Source: Leptospira johnsonii
GTDB lineage: Bacteria; Spirochaetota; Leptospiria; Leptospirales; Leptospiraceae
Assembly (NCBI RefSeq): GCF_003112675.1
Contig: NZ_BFAY01000011.1
Coordinates: 1,674,001 to 1,738,000 of the forward strand
DNA length: 64,000 bases
Direction: 5' to 3'
A program made the position numbers and the translations under genes. Each line of letters starts with the position of its first letter. Within the stretch, counting starts at the first letter, position 1. The notes beneath the pieces are model-generated. The model saw only the letters and a list, made by a program, of their open reading frames with translations. It did no database searches and was not told the DNA's origin. Positions 57,489 to 64,000 of this stretch are shown here, one piece after another.

Positions 57489-58418
57489 ATGAAGAAAAAA
57501 CTTATCGCGTTGGTAATATCAACCATGTTGCTTTTGGTATTTCTCTGGTATATAGCACCCATGACTTTTCTTGGTGCGCTCCTCAAGTTGAACCGTTCGC
57601 TCTCAGGCCTCAAGGCAAAGCAAATCACTGCAGCAAATCATACGATCCATTTTCTCGAGGGCGGCGAGGGCGATACACTTGTTCTGTTGCACGGCATCTT
57701 TGCCGAAAAAGACCACTGGGTAGATTTTGCGCGTTCGCTGACCGGCAAATACCACGTTATAATTCCCGACCTACCCGCATTCGGCGAAAGCGATCGCAAA
57801 GCCGACGAAGTTTACGACTATGCACACCAGACCGAACGTCTTAAGAAATTACTCGATGCTTTGAAACTACAGCGAGTACATTTGGCCGGGAGTTCTATGG
57901 GTGGTACGATTGCCGCGATGTATGCCATTCGTTACCCTGAACAAGTGTTGAGCGTAGCGTTTATCGGGGCCCCGCACGGCATTCATACGGCAAAGCCTAG
58001 TCAAATGGATCATCTCATCGCAGCGGGCAAAGCTCCGCTTGTCACCGCGACCTCTTCTGAATTTGAGGCCATGATGAAATTGCTTTTTGCCCAAAAGCCC
58101 TTCCTGCCCTACCCAGTATTATACGCAGCGGAACAAGGCGCGTTGCGAAATTCAGCATCAAACATGCGCATCTGGCAAGAACAGCTGCGCGACCGCTATC
58201 TACTCGATAAAAAAATCAGCATGTTACAGCAACCCTCACTGATACTCTGGGGAGAAAAAGACAGCATCTTCGACGTTTCGGGCGTTGAAACGCTGCGCCA
58301 GAAAATGCCGCACGCAAAGATCACAATACTGGCTGACCTGGGCCATCTGCCCATGATGGAATCACCAGGAAAGGCGAGCGAGTTATACGCCAAATTCCTT
58401 TCGTCAGCGCCACAATAA
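57489..58418 (+). CDS. Alpha/beta hydrolase (lipase/esterase-like), membrane-anchored
   Basis: The 309-residue protein has an N-terminal membrane segment ([18 protein letters not shown]) and an alpha/beta hydrolase fold: [12 protein letters not shown] (oxyanion hole), nucleophile S136 in GSSMGG, D258 in [10 protein letters not shown] and H286 in LGHLPMM. The layout resembles lipases of the Moraxella/Acinetobacter type. AGGAG lies a few bases before the ATG. Codon use is less G/C-rich than in the SDR, so this gene may have a different source. The right edge of the cassette lies directly after it, where a transposase remnant begins. Confidence 0.9.
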   Translation: MKKKLIALVISTMLLLVFLWYIAPMTFLGALLKLNRSLSGLKAKQITAANHTIHFLEGGEGDTLVLLHGIFAEKDHWVDFARSLTGKYHVIIPDLPAFGESDRKADEVYDYAHQTERLKKLLDALKLQRVHLAGSSMGGTIAAMYAIRYPEQVLSVAFIGAPHGIHTAKPSQMDHLIAAGKAPLVTATSSEFEAMMKLLFAQKPFLPYPVLYAAEQGALRNSASNMRIWQEQLRDRYLLDKKISMLQQPSLILWGEKDSIFDVSGVETLRQKMPHAKITILADLGHLPMMESPGKASELYAKFLSSAPQ

Positions 58419-58419
58419 C

Positions 58420-58614
58420 TTTTCGAGCCCATGAAGTAGTAGGCTCAGAATGGATGTCGAAGTGAATGATCTGTCTTGAAGCCAAGTGCATGAAGAATAC
58501 GACTTCAAAAGCCACTCCGAAATTATAAGAGAAAACCGTGAAAGTATCAGAAACGATCATGGACTCGGCATGTATTTTATAGAACTGCTTCCAGGAGATT
58601 CTCTTTTTTAGGAG
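58420..58614 (-). pseudogene. Remnant of an integrase-core (DDE) transposase
   Basis: Read leftward from about 58614, the frame gives [16 protein letters not shown], then [25 protein letters not shown] and [10 protein letters not shown]. These match the start of an rve-type integrase core: WKEF, then the first catalytic Asp in DTFTV, then the F-x(2)-LASR-x(2)-HF block and HPT-x-W. Upstream there is an in-frame stop, and the frame is lost near 58425, beside the hydrolase stop. Only about 65 residues survive. Codon use is like resident DNA. It marks the right boundary of the acquired cassette. Confidence 0.6.
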
Positions 58615-58806
58615 TTATACTTACGATACCTGCGGAGACTTACTTAATTCTGGTGTAGGGGAAGAGCGGTCCTCGGTTCGGATTACGTGTATTAAATGAA
58701 TAAGGATCCTTTCCTTTTATTCCGAACTCTTTAATTTCCGCCATTAGTTTCCGAAAAAGGCGACCCTGAAGTTAGGCTCCCCGCATAATCTCACCGCCTA
58801 TCCTTC
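58615..58806. other. Intergenic stretch after the transposase remnant
   Basis: No gene is apparent. AAGGATCCTT is a short palindrome near 58706. The region could hold further decayed transposon sequence, but I cannot read any more of it as protein. Confidence 0.35.
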
Positions 58807-58834
58807 TTGACTCGGAATAATTGAACCTTATTCT
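58807..58834 (+). promoter_or_regulatory. Sigma-70-type promoter for the SDR at 58867
   Basis: TTGACT (58807-58812) and TATTCT (58829-58834) are 16 bases apart. Transcription would begin near 58841, giving a short leader with GGAG about 10 bases before the ATG. Confidence 0.55.
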
Positions 58835-58866
58835 ATCGGGAATATCGCATACCTGGAGATATACAA

Positions 58867-59787
58867 ATGTCACTTTTATCTTTAATTAAATCGAATGGAT
58901 CCAATGGATTCGGTTATGGATCCACAGCAGAAGATGTTACGAAAGGTCTTTCCTTAAAGGGAAAGAATATTCTCATCACAGGCTGCAATTCCGGACTTGG
59001 AAAAGAAACGTTACGCGTTCTCGCTAAAAGAGGAGCGCATATACTTGGAACTGCGAGAACTTTTGAAAAAGCAAAACAGGCAGCATCGGATGTAGGAGGA
59101 GAAACTTCCGCCTTCGAATGCGAACTCTCAGATCACAAAAGTGTATTTTCCTGCGTTCAAGCGGTGCAAAAAACAGGAAGAAAATTGGACGCAATCATTT
59201 GCAATGCGGGTATTATGGCCTTGCCGAATTTAGAGAAAAGCAACGGGTATGAATTGCAATTTTTCACCAATCATATCGGACATTTTATTCTTGTAAACGG
59301 ACTCTTGGACCAACTCACCGATACCGGAAGAGTGGTGATATTAAGCAGTGAAGCCCATAGAAACGCACCGAAAGAAGGAATCCAATTCGACAACTTGGAC
59401 GGCGCCAAGGGCTACAATGCTTGGGCCAATTACGGACAATCTAAATTCGCGAATCTACTTTTTGCAAAAGAGCTCGCGAAACGTTTGCAAGGTACGGGAA
59501 AGACAGCTAACGCGTTGCACCCTGGAGTCATTCGAACGAATTTAAGCAGAAGTATGAATTTTGGCGTGAGAATGGTTTTAAGAGTTGTGGAACCTTTAGT
59601 CTTAAAAACTGTCGAAGAAGGTTCGGCAACTCAATGTTATGTTGCGGTGAATCCACAAGCGAGCGGAGTTTCAGGGCAGTATTTTGCCGATTGTAATATT
59701 GCCAGCCCCCGCCCAGATGCGGAAAATTCGGATCTAGCTAAAAAACTCTGGGAAGTTTCGGAAAGTATCGTTTCAAAACTCGGCTAA
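58867..59787 (+). CDS. Short-chain dehydrogenase, retinol dehydrogenase-like
   Basis: The 306-residue enzyme has the NAD(P) motif TGCNSGLG (38-45), CNAG (112-115), the catalytic Ser in ILSSEAH (160/161) and YGQSK (Y189, K193). The 30-residue lead-in before the Rossmann strand and the ending ALHPGVIRTNL resemble retinol dehydrogenase/WWOX-like SDRs. Codon use is that of resident genes, so it is not part of the neighbouring cassette. The substrate is unknown. Confidence 0.88.
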   Translation: MSLLSLIKSNGSNGFGYGSTAEDVTKGLSLKGKNILITGCNSGLGKETLRVLAKRGAHILGTARTFEKAKQAASDVGGETSAFECELSDHKSVFSCVQAVQKTGRKLDAIICNAGIMALPNLEKSNGYELQFFTNHIGHFILVNGLLDQLTDTGRVVILSSEAHRNAPKEGIQFDNLDGAKGYNAWANYGQSKFANLLFAKELAKRLQGTGKTANALHPGVIRTNLSRSMNFGVRMVLRVVEPLVLKTVEEGSATQCYVAVNPQASGVSGQYFADCNIASPRPDAENSDLAKKLWEVSESIVSKLG

Positions 59788-59920
59788 TTTTTTGGCTTCT
59801 CCAGAAAGCGGTAAAGTTACAGAAATTATGAAGGTTCCTCATGGAGGAATAGGGGAGGGAATTCATTTAACCTTATTGTTGGTTAACTGAGAGTAATGTT
59901 CTTTATCTTGCGCAGAATCT

Positions 59921-60298
59921 TTAGTGTTTTACTCTGTGAGTTTCGAAATATTTCTTTCCGAGAGTTATTATTTCCGGATCTGTCGGATGATCCGTAGTGA
60001 TTTCTGCTACGATTTTCTTAGCTAAGTTAGAATGATGATCTTCTAAATGATTTTTAAATAACGTTTTTGCTATACCAGGTCCAGCTAGTAGAATATTTTC
60101 AACGTGTGTCAGTCTGGAGACTATATCCTCGAAAAAATGTTTCAGATCCTCCGATCGTATATCGTCGATCCGGTCCAGATGATTATCGTGCCTTTCCGGT
60201 TTTGCTTGGTGCAGAATGATCGAACTGCTTGTATGATCTTTTGAAAGAACAAATTCCTTTGCCTGAGTTTTATCTATCCATATAATGCTTTGAGACAA
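59921..60298 (-). CDS. eRF1-like/translational machinery-type small protein
   Basis: The 125-residue protein matches the small bacterial eRF1 domain 3-like family: IIWIDKTQAKEFVL at the start, ENILLAGPGIAKTLFKNHL, and KKIVAEITTDHPTDPEI. The LLAGPG-x-AK block is typical. Relatives are linked to translation or stress but are poorly studied. The start is TTG with GAGGGGG 4 bases upstream. It has no operon partner. Confidence 0.65.
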   Translation of the reverse strand: MSQSIIWIDKTQAKEFVLSKDHTSSSIILHQAKPERHDNHLDRIDDIRSEDLKHFFEDIVSRLTHVENILLAGPGIAKTLFKNHLEDHHSNLAKKIVAEITTDHPTDPEIITLGKKYFETHRVKH

Positions 60299-60505
60299 TT
60301 TTCCCCCTCGCTTACAATATCCAAGAGATCACGTAATGTGATCTTGCGAGCATTTTCGGATGACTATTTTGTCACTAATTTTGTTTCTGGTCAAGCGCTT
60401 GGAAGGTTAAGTCCGCGTAGAGACGATGATATTTATCAAATGACGAATCTGTTTTTAAGCGGCAGGATTTTTATAATCATCTTTTTTCTTTAGAGAAGCA
60501 TATAA

Positions 60506-61207
60506 CTACTCAATGATATTAGGTTTTAAGGTTTTGGACTTTATTAGGAACGGAATATATAAGGCTATGATGGAAGATATTCCAAGTATCTGGATCGAAA
60601 ATAGATAAATAGGCCAGTCTCCTAAATAATCTAGGAAAGACCCCTTGCTAGGTTTGAAGCGAAGATATCCGTAATTTGCATCGATCAGAAAATCCAAAAC
60701 GAGTGCCGACACGAAATATATCTCGGAGTAAAATAGTGTTCTTAGAATGGCGCCTTGTCTCGGGATTAGATTTAATGCGAATACGATGTATAAGCTCGCA
60801 GCAACTAATCCTAAATGTCCGACGAAGAATAGGAAGAAGGATAGTTGTGGAAATGTTTCCCCTAAATTCGGTGTTAGAAGTGCGTGGATTGATCCGCTTA
60901 AGACCCAAAAGTAAGATAATTCGGACATTAACCTACTATGCGTAAAGAGTGCTGCGACAGTTACAAACATGGCCCAATCGCAAAATTCCATTGGTAGATC
61001 GAAGCGGATCTCCCAATAACCCTTTTGTAATCTATATACAACATACAAAAGCCCGTTGAATAGGAGAATACAGCCAAGGAAATATCCTATGACAGTGGCG
61101 GTTTTGGAATTTTGGATACGCTTCCCCACCCATATCATGCAAATACAGACCATTAGCGAAAATATTAATATGTTAATATGTAAGATTGACCAGTGTTCCC
61201 ATCTCAT
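60506..61207 (-). CDS. TIGR02206/YwaF-family membrane protein
   Basis: The 233-residue protein has about seven membrane segments. DLPMEFCDWAMFVT, LMSELSYFWVLSGSIHALLTPNL and FFLFFVGHLGLVAASLYIV are the three conserved blocks of the TIGR02206 (YwaF/TMEM164-like) family. The function in bacteria is not established; the animal relative works on lipids. The start ATG is at 61207. Confidence 0.85.
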   Translation of the reverse strand: MRWEHWSILHINILIFSLMVCICMIWVGKRIQNSKTATVIGYFLGCILLFNGLLYVVYRLQKGYWEIRFDLPMEFCDWAMFVTVAALFTHSRLMSELSYFWVLSGSIHALLTPNLGETFPQLSFFLFFVGHLGLVAASLYIVFALNLIPRQGAILRTLFYSEIYFVSALVLDFLIDANYGYLRFKPSKGSFLDYLGDWPIYLFSIQILGISSIIALYIPFLIKSKTLKPNIIE

Positions 61208-61488
61208 GCGTTGTATGAATCCATTAGAGTTTATTCTTTGTGATTATAGAAATACAGTTAAAATTGATATCCTAGATCAATTCTATTATCAGTAGTTCGG
61301 ATCTCCCTGATTGAAAAGAGTCTCTTGATAAGTTCATTACTTTTGATATCGTGATCGAATTAGGGAAACGAAAAATAGTCTGTATCCGAGAAAATATGAT
61401 CCTCTATGAGGCCCTGTATTTGTTGAAGAGATAAGGTTGTTATCTTTTGATAGAAAGTTAATCTGATTGGGAACCAAGTAAAACTGAG

Positions 61489-62700
61489 TTAAGATTTCCT
61501 TTTTCTTGGGCCCAAAATTCGGTAAATTTTAACGACTGTCGCATGACTTCTTTCGGAGTTCATACGATTGCGTAAAGATTGGAGGTTATATTCCAATTTT
61601 CTTAAACTAGATAGCTGATTTTGGTCGTAGATGAATTTTAACCCTAAAAAGAGTTTTCCATTCCTATCAATGGAGCGCCAGCATATCTTGGCGTTCATCT
61701 GAATAGGTGGTCTTCCTTTGAATACAAGGTCGAATTTGAGACTCTCATTCCGGTAGACGTTGTACAGTATATCTTTTTGACGTATTCTTATTTTCACTCC
61801 CGATTCGGAAATGTCAATTACATCAAATCGATCGGTCGCCTTGATAGAATCCGAGTTCTGGATTGTAGTGATTATCCTTTCCGATAATGCATATAGTTCA
61901 GAAAGATCTTCTGCGAGGATGGGTTCTTGAGCGCTTCTTATCCAAAGATAGGCCTTTGGAAATGAATCTTTGTCATCTTTATCATATAATATCGGTAGTA
62001 TTAATTCCGATATTATGGATTCGTTCTTATACCGTCTGATCGCTGAAAGGATATTCTTACCGAAATAAGTGATGTAGTTCACGAATTGGGGCAAAACCTC
62101 AGTGTAAGAGCTAGGCTCGCTAGTGTTTTGGATGTAGAAGCTCTTTCTGGTTTTTCTGACGATCTCGAATTTGGATTCTTGGGCTGAGTGGAAAAGTCCG
62201 ACATTTATCTCTCCAAATTTTGGATGTTTTAACTCTTCCTTGAAAGTTTCCAATATATCACGGATAACGTTCGGGGAAATATGCCGGTTTAATTCGAAAC
62301 GTTCGGGATGATATACAATATTCGTCGCGAACACGGAATCATTCTTAATTCTCAGCCTTTCTTCTTTTCGATTCGTTTTAGCGATACAAACCGATTCTGC
62401 TTGCATCAAAAACTCGAAATCATTGAGGCGCCTGATAGTTCTGCAATTCAGTTCTAAATGATGTCTCAAAGTCTTTTGTAGAATGACTTTTTCATCCGAT
62501 GAGATACTTGATCTTTGCTGAAAACGGACGGCAATCTGACCGGAATCTCCGAAAGTTTCTGTAATAATCGCTTTGTTATCGGAATGCCGGCCTTTAACTA
62601 TGAGTTCTTCTGAATAAAGAAAGGATCCTGCAATTCTGGAAATTGCAGAGGGATCGGATAAAATATCCCAAGACCTCTTATACGTTTCTCGTCTGTTCAT
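61489..62700 (-). CDS. Leptospira-type protein with PilZ-like C-terminus (DUF1577-like)
   Basis: The frame is open to a TTG at 62772, but the ATG at 62700 (MNRRETYKRSWDILSD) is the more credible start, giving about 403 residues. The first half is of unknown fold. The second half contains a PilZ-like barrel (FDVIDISESGVKIRIRQKD, then KICWRSIDRNGKLFLGLKFI). From memory this resembles the Leptospira-restricted DUF1577 family. The layout parallels the protein at 51386. c-di-GMP binding is possible but the arginine signature is not obvious. It lies divergent from a response regulator. Confidence 0.65.
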   Translation of the reverse strand: MNRRETYKRSWDILSDPSAISRIAGSFLYSEELIVKGRHSDNKAIITETFGDSGQIAVRFQQRSSISSDEKVILQKTLRHHLELNCRTIRRLNDFEFLMQAESVCIAKTNRKEERLRIKNDSVFATNIVYHPERFELNRHISPNVIRDILETFKEELKHPKFGEINVGLFHSAQESKFEIVRKTRKSFYIQNTSEPSSYTEVLPQFVNYITYFGKNILSAIRRYKNESIISELILPILYDKDDKDSFPKAYLWIRSAQEPILAEDLSELYALSERIITTIQNSDSIKATDRFDVIDISESGVKIRIRQKDILYNVYRNESLKFDLVFKGRPPIQMNAKICWRSIDRNGKLFLGLKFIYDQNQLSSLRKLEYNLQSLRNRMNSERSHATVVKIYRILGPRKRKS

Positions 62701-63084
62701 TTTTTTGGATCGGATCCTCTTTTGCGCCCTAACAATTTTTTTGACGAAAAATGTAGACCGTCCCCACCACAATCCATATTGTACGGAAATCTTTTGTTGA
62801 TTGTTGGAAATAATTATTAACTACTTCCGTTCGGAAGGTAGAATAAATTGACATATAGCAATTTCAATCTATGTCCTTAGGGATAAGATGTATAACGTTT
62901 ATGAGTAAGGTAATACTCTATTTAGACGGATTAAAATAAATGCACATTTATTGTATTAAGTGTATTTAAAAGTACTAGATCCGCGTAATAATTTCGATCT
63001 ATCTCAAGTCTCTAAGAATTGTTCGATTGCGATACGTGACAGGCTCACGAAGGGGCGCAATAGGAACAGGGGAAGAAAAATTAT
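62701..63084. other. Intergenic region between divergent signalling genes
   Basis: This 384-base gap is A/T-rich. A weak inverted repeat GAGTA/TACTC lies near 62909-62924. The last 60 bases before the regulator ATG are richer in G and contain AGGGGAAG as ribosome site. I see no recognisable riboswitch or small-RNA gene. Confidence 0.45.
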
Positions 63085-63696
63085 ATGGGCCGGGAGTTAG
63101 ATCAAGTTGTAGATACGGAGGCGCTTTCTGGACAATCCGGGATAGGAAAAATTCTGATAATAGAGGATTCGCCGGAGATCGCATTAGCTTACGATCGCTT
63201 TTGCAGAAAGATGAACTGGGATTTCGACATTACATCTAACGGCAGGGAAGGAATGAGAAAGGTCCTCTCCACTCCAAAGCCTTATGCAGTCTATCTTGTC
63301 GATCTGGTAATGCCTGAGCAAGATGGCGTATCCTTTATACGGGATCTGAAAGAGAAAGATCCAAATGCGATTATAATAGTACAATCTTCGCTGGATGAAC
63401 CTGAAAAGATCATCGAAGTGATGAAATTAGGTGTCTTCGATTATCAAATTAAACCTCTTACGAAAGAAAACTTTCATAGGGCGATCACTCTTGCTTTTCA
63501 GCACAGCAACCTGAGAGAGTTTCAAACCGATGTAGAAAGATCGAATCGTGAAGTTTTGAGAAAGAAATTAGGCGCTTTGTCTGCCGTTCTTTCTTTGGCG
63601 AAAGAGTCAATTCTCGAATTGGAGAAAGCCTATCGATTGGAGCAGGACGATCCGAATAAGAAAAGAGTGTTTAAACCTATCAGGCCCAATGTTTAA
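63085..63696 (+). CDS. Response regulator, single receiver domain
   Basis: The 203-residue protein has a receiver domain from about residue 20 to 140: IIEDSPE (acidic pair), phospho-acceptor Asp in YLVDLVMPEQDG, IVQSSLDE and YQIKPL with the conserved Lys. The last ~60 residues are a coiled-coil-like helix (VERSNREVLRKKLGALSAVLS) without a DNA-binding domain. It may pass phosphate or signal to another protein. No kinase is adjacent. Confidence 0.88.
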   Translation: MGRELDQVVDTEALSGQSGIGKILIIEDSPEIALAYDRFCRKMNWDFDITSNGREGMRKVLSTPKPYAVYLVDLVMPEQDGVSFIRDLKEKDPNAIIIVQSSLDEPEKIIEVMKLGVFDYQIKPLTKENFHRAITLAFQHSNLREFQTDVERSNREVLRKKLGALSAVLSLAKESILELEKAYRLEQDDPNKKRVFKPIRPNV

Positions 63697-63762
63697 GTAA
63701 AAATTAAATTGACTCTCTCTTTTGCGTTAGGCTATATTTCTCCCACCAAAAGGAGATTTAAT

Positions 63763-63939
63763 ATGTCCGCAAAATTCGTGATTTATAAGGATGCTAAAGG
63801 AGAATATAGATTTAGGTTAAAGGCTGCAAACGGAGAAATTATCGCCGTAAGCGAAGGTTATACATCTAAACAAGCTTGTGAAAACGGGATCGAATCCGTT
63901 AAGAAAAACGCCCCTGGTGCATCCGTTGAGGAAGAGTAG
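63763..63939 (+). CDS. YegP-like DUF1508 small protein
   Basis: The 58-residue protein is one DUF1508 repeat: FVIYKDAKGEYRFRLKAANGE, then AVSEGYTSKQACENGIESV. AAAAGGAG ends a few bases before the ATG at 63763, so I reject the upstream in-frame ATG at 63709. YegP-like proteins are small, conserved and of unknown role. It lies 66 bases downstream of the response regulator. Confidence 0.9.
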   Translation: MSAKFVIYKDAKGEYRFRLKAANGEIIAVSEGYTSKQACENGIESVKKNAPGASVEEE

Positions 63940-64000
63940 AAATTATATTTTCTAGATTATACAAACTCGAAGAGTATAAAATCTATTACATTGTAAAATA

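Noticed and set aside
57121..57492. A 123-codon frame inside and after the SDR gene
   Set aside because: High-GC shadow of the SDR with Arg/His/Pro-rich sequence; no ribosome site.
60290..60493. A 67-codon rightward ORF ahead of the YwaF-family gene
   Set aside because: No ribosome site, unusual composition for a protein and no recognisable feature.
63026..63066. A G-rich stretch before the response regulator that first looked like a c-di-GMP riboswitch
   Set aside because: The conserved GEMM core and tetraloop receptor are not present.

Overview
The window reads as a stretch of Leptospira chromosome. By eye the GC content is in the low forties, and there are many TTG and GTG starts, spirochaete-type loose lipoboxes, a FlaA-like protein and several protein families I know mainly from Leptospira. 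The gene set suggests one of the higher-GC species rather than L. interrogans, but that is inference. Genes are tightly packed, with many 4-base ATGA overlaps.

Layout. 1-9.7 kb: envelope and housekeeping genes (5'-truncated membrane protein, metallo-hydrolase, RNase H-like protein, Lnt with a lipase-chaperone-like partner, a PdxB-like dehydrogenase, a FlaA-like protein, a lipoprotein, two micro-ORFs). 9.7-14 kb: TetR plus Old Yellow Enzyme with twin operators, and a FLVCR-like MFS transporter. 14-20 kb: propeller lipoprotein, xylulokinase and TetR with a perfect palindromic operator, and an acyltransferase/glycerol-3-phosphate dehydrogenase fusion. 20-27 kb: hisZ-purA, tRNA-Lys and tRNA-Glu, TIGR02757 protein, HMG-CoA lyase, an orphan ABC ATPase, a secreted protein and a TPR protein.

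27-32 kb: ccmABC-type haem export genes run into a receiver-PP2C phosphatase that is translationally coupled to purC-purS-purQ. 33-41 kb: EAL phosphodiesterase, then a SUF iron-sulphur operon (sufC, sufD, Rieske, sufS, sufU) followed by AraC-GyrI, ChrA and a DUF59/SufT-like protein. 41-44 kb: leftward operon ridA-membrane protein-modB-modA-modC. 44-50 kb: overlapping chain of methyltransferase, DEAD helicase, amidase, GerMN-like protein and a secreted protein. 50-54.8 kb: enoyl-CoA hydratase, a PilZ-like protein and an NAPE-PLD-like lipoprotein.

55.3-58.4 kb is a foreign cassette: TetR, a small four-helix membrane protein, an SDR and an alpha/beta hydrolase. Its base composition and codon use differ visibly from the surroundings, a long inverted repeat lies between the divergent genes, and a transposase remnant sits at its right edge. 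The rest (58.8-64 kb) is a resident SDR, an eRF1-like protein, a YwaF-family membrane protein, a PilZ/DUF1577-like protein, a single-domain response regulator and a YegP-like protein.

I found no CRISPR array, no complete prophage and no intact insertion sequence. I cannot point to a clearly new multi-gene system. The best leads are the acquired cassette, the PlsC-GpsA fusion, the palindrome-controlled xylulokinase leader, the altered WWD motif in CcmC and the receiver-PP2C/purC coupling.
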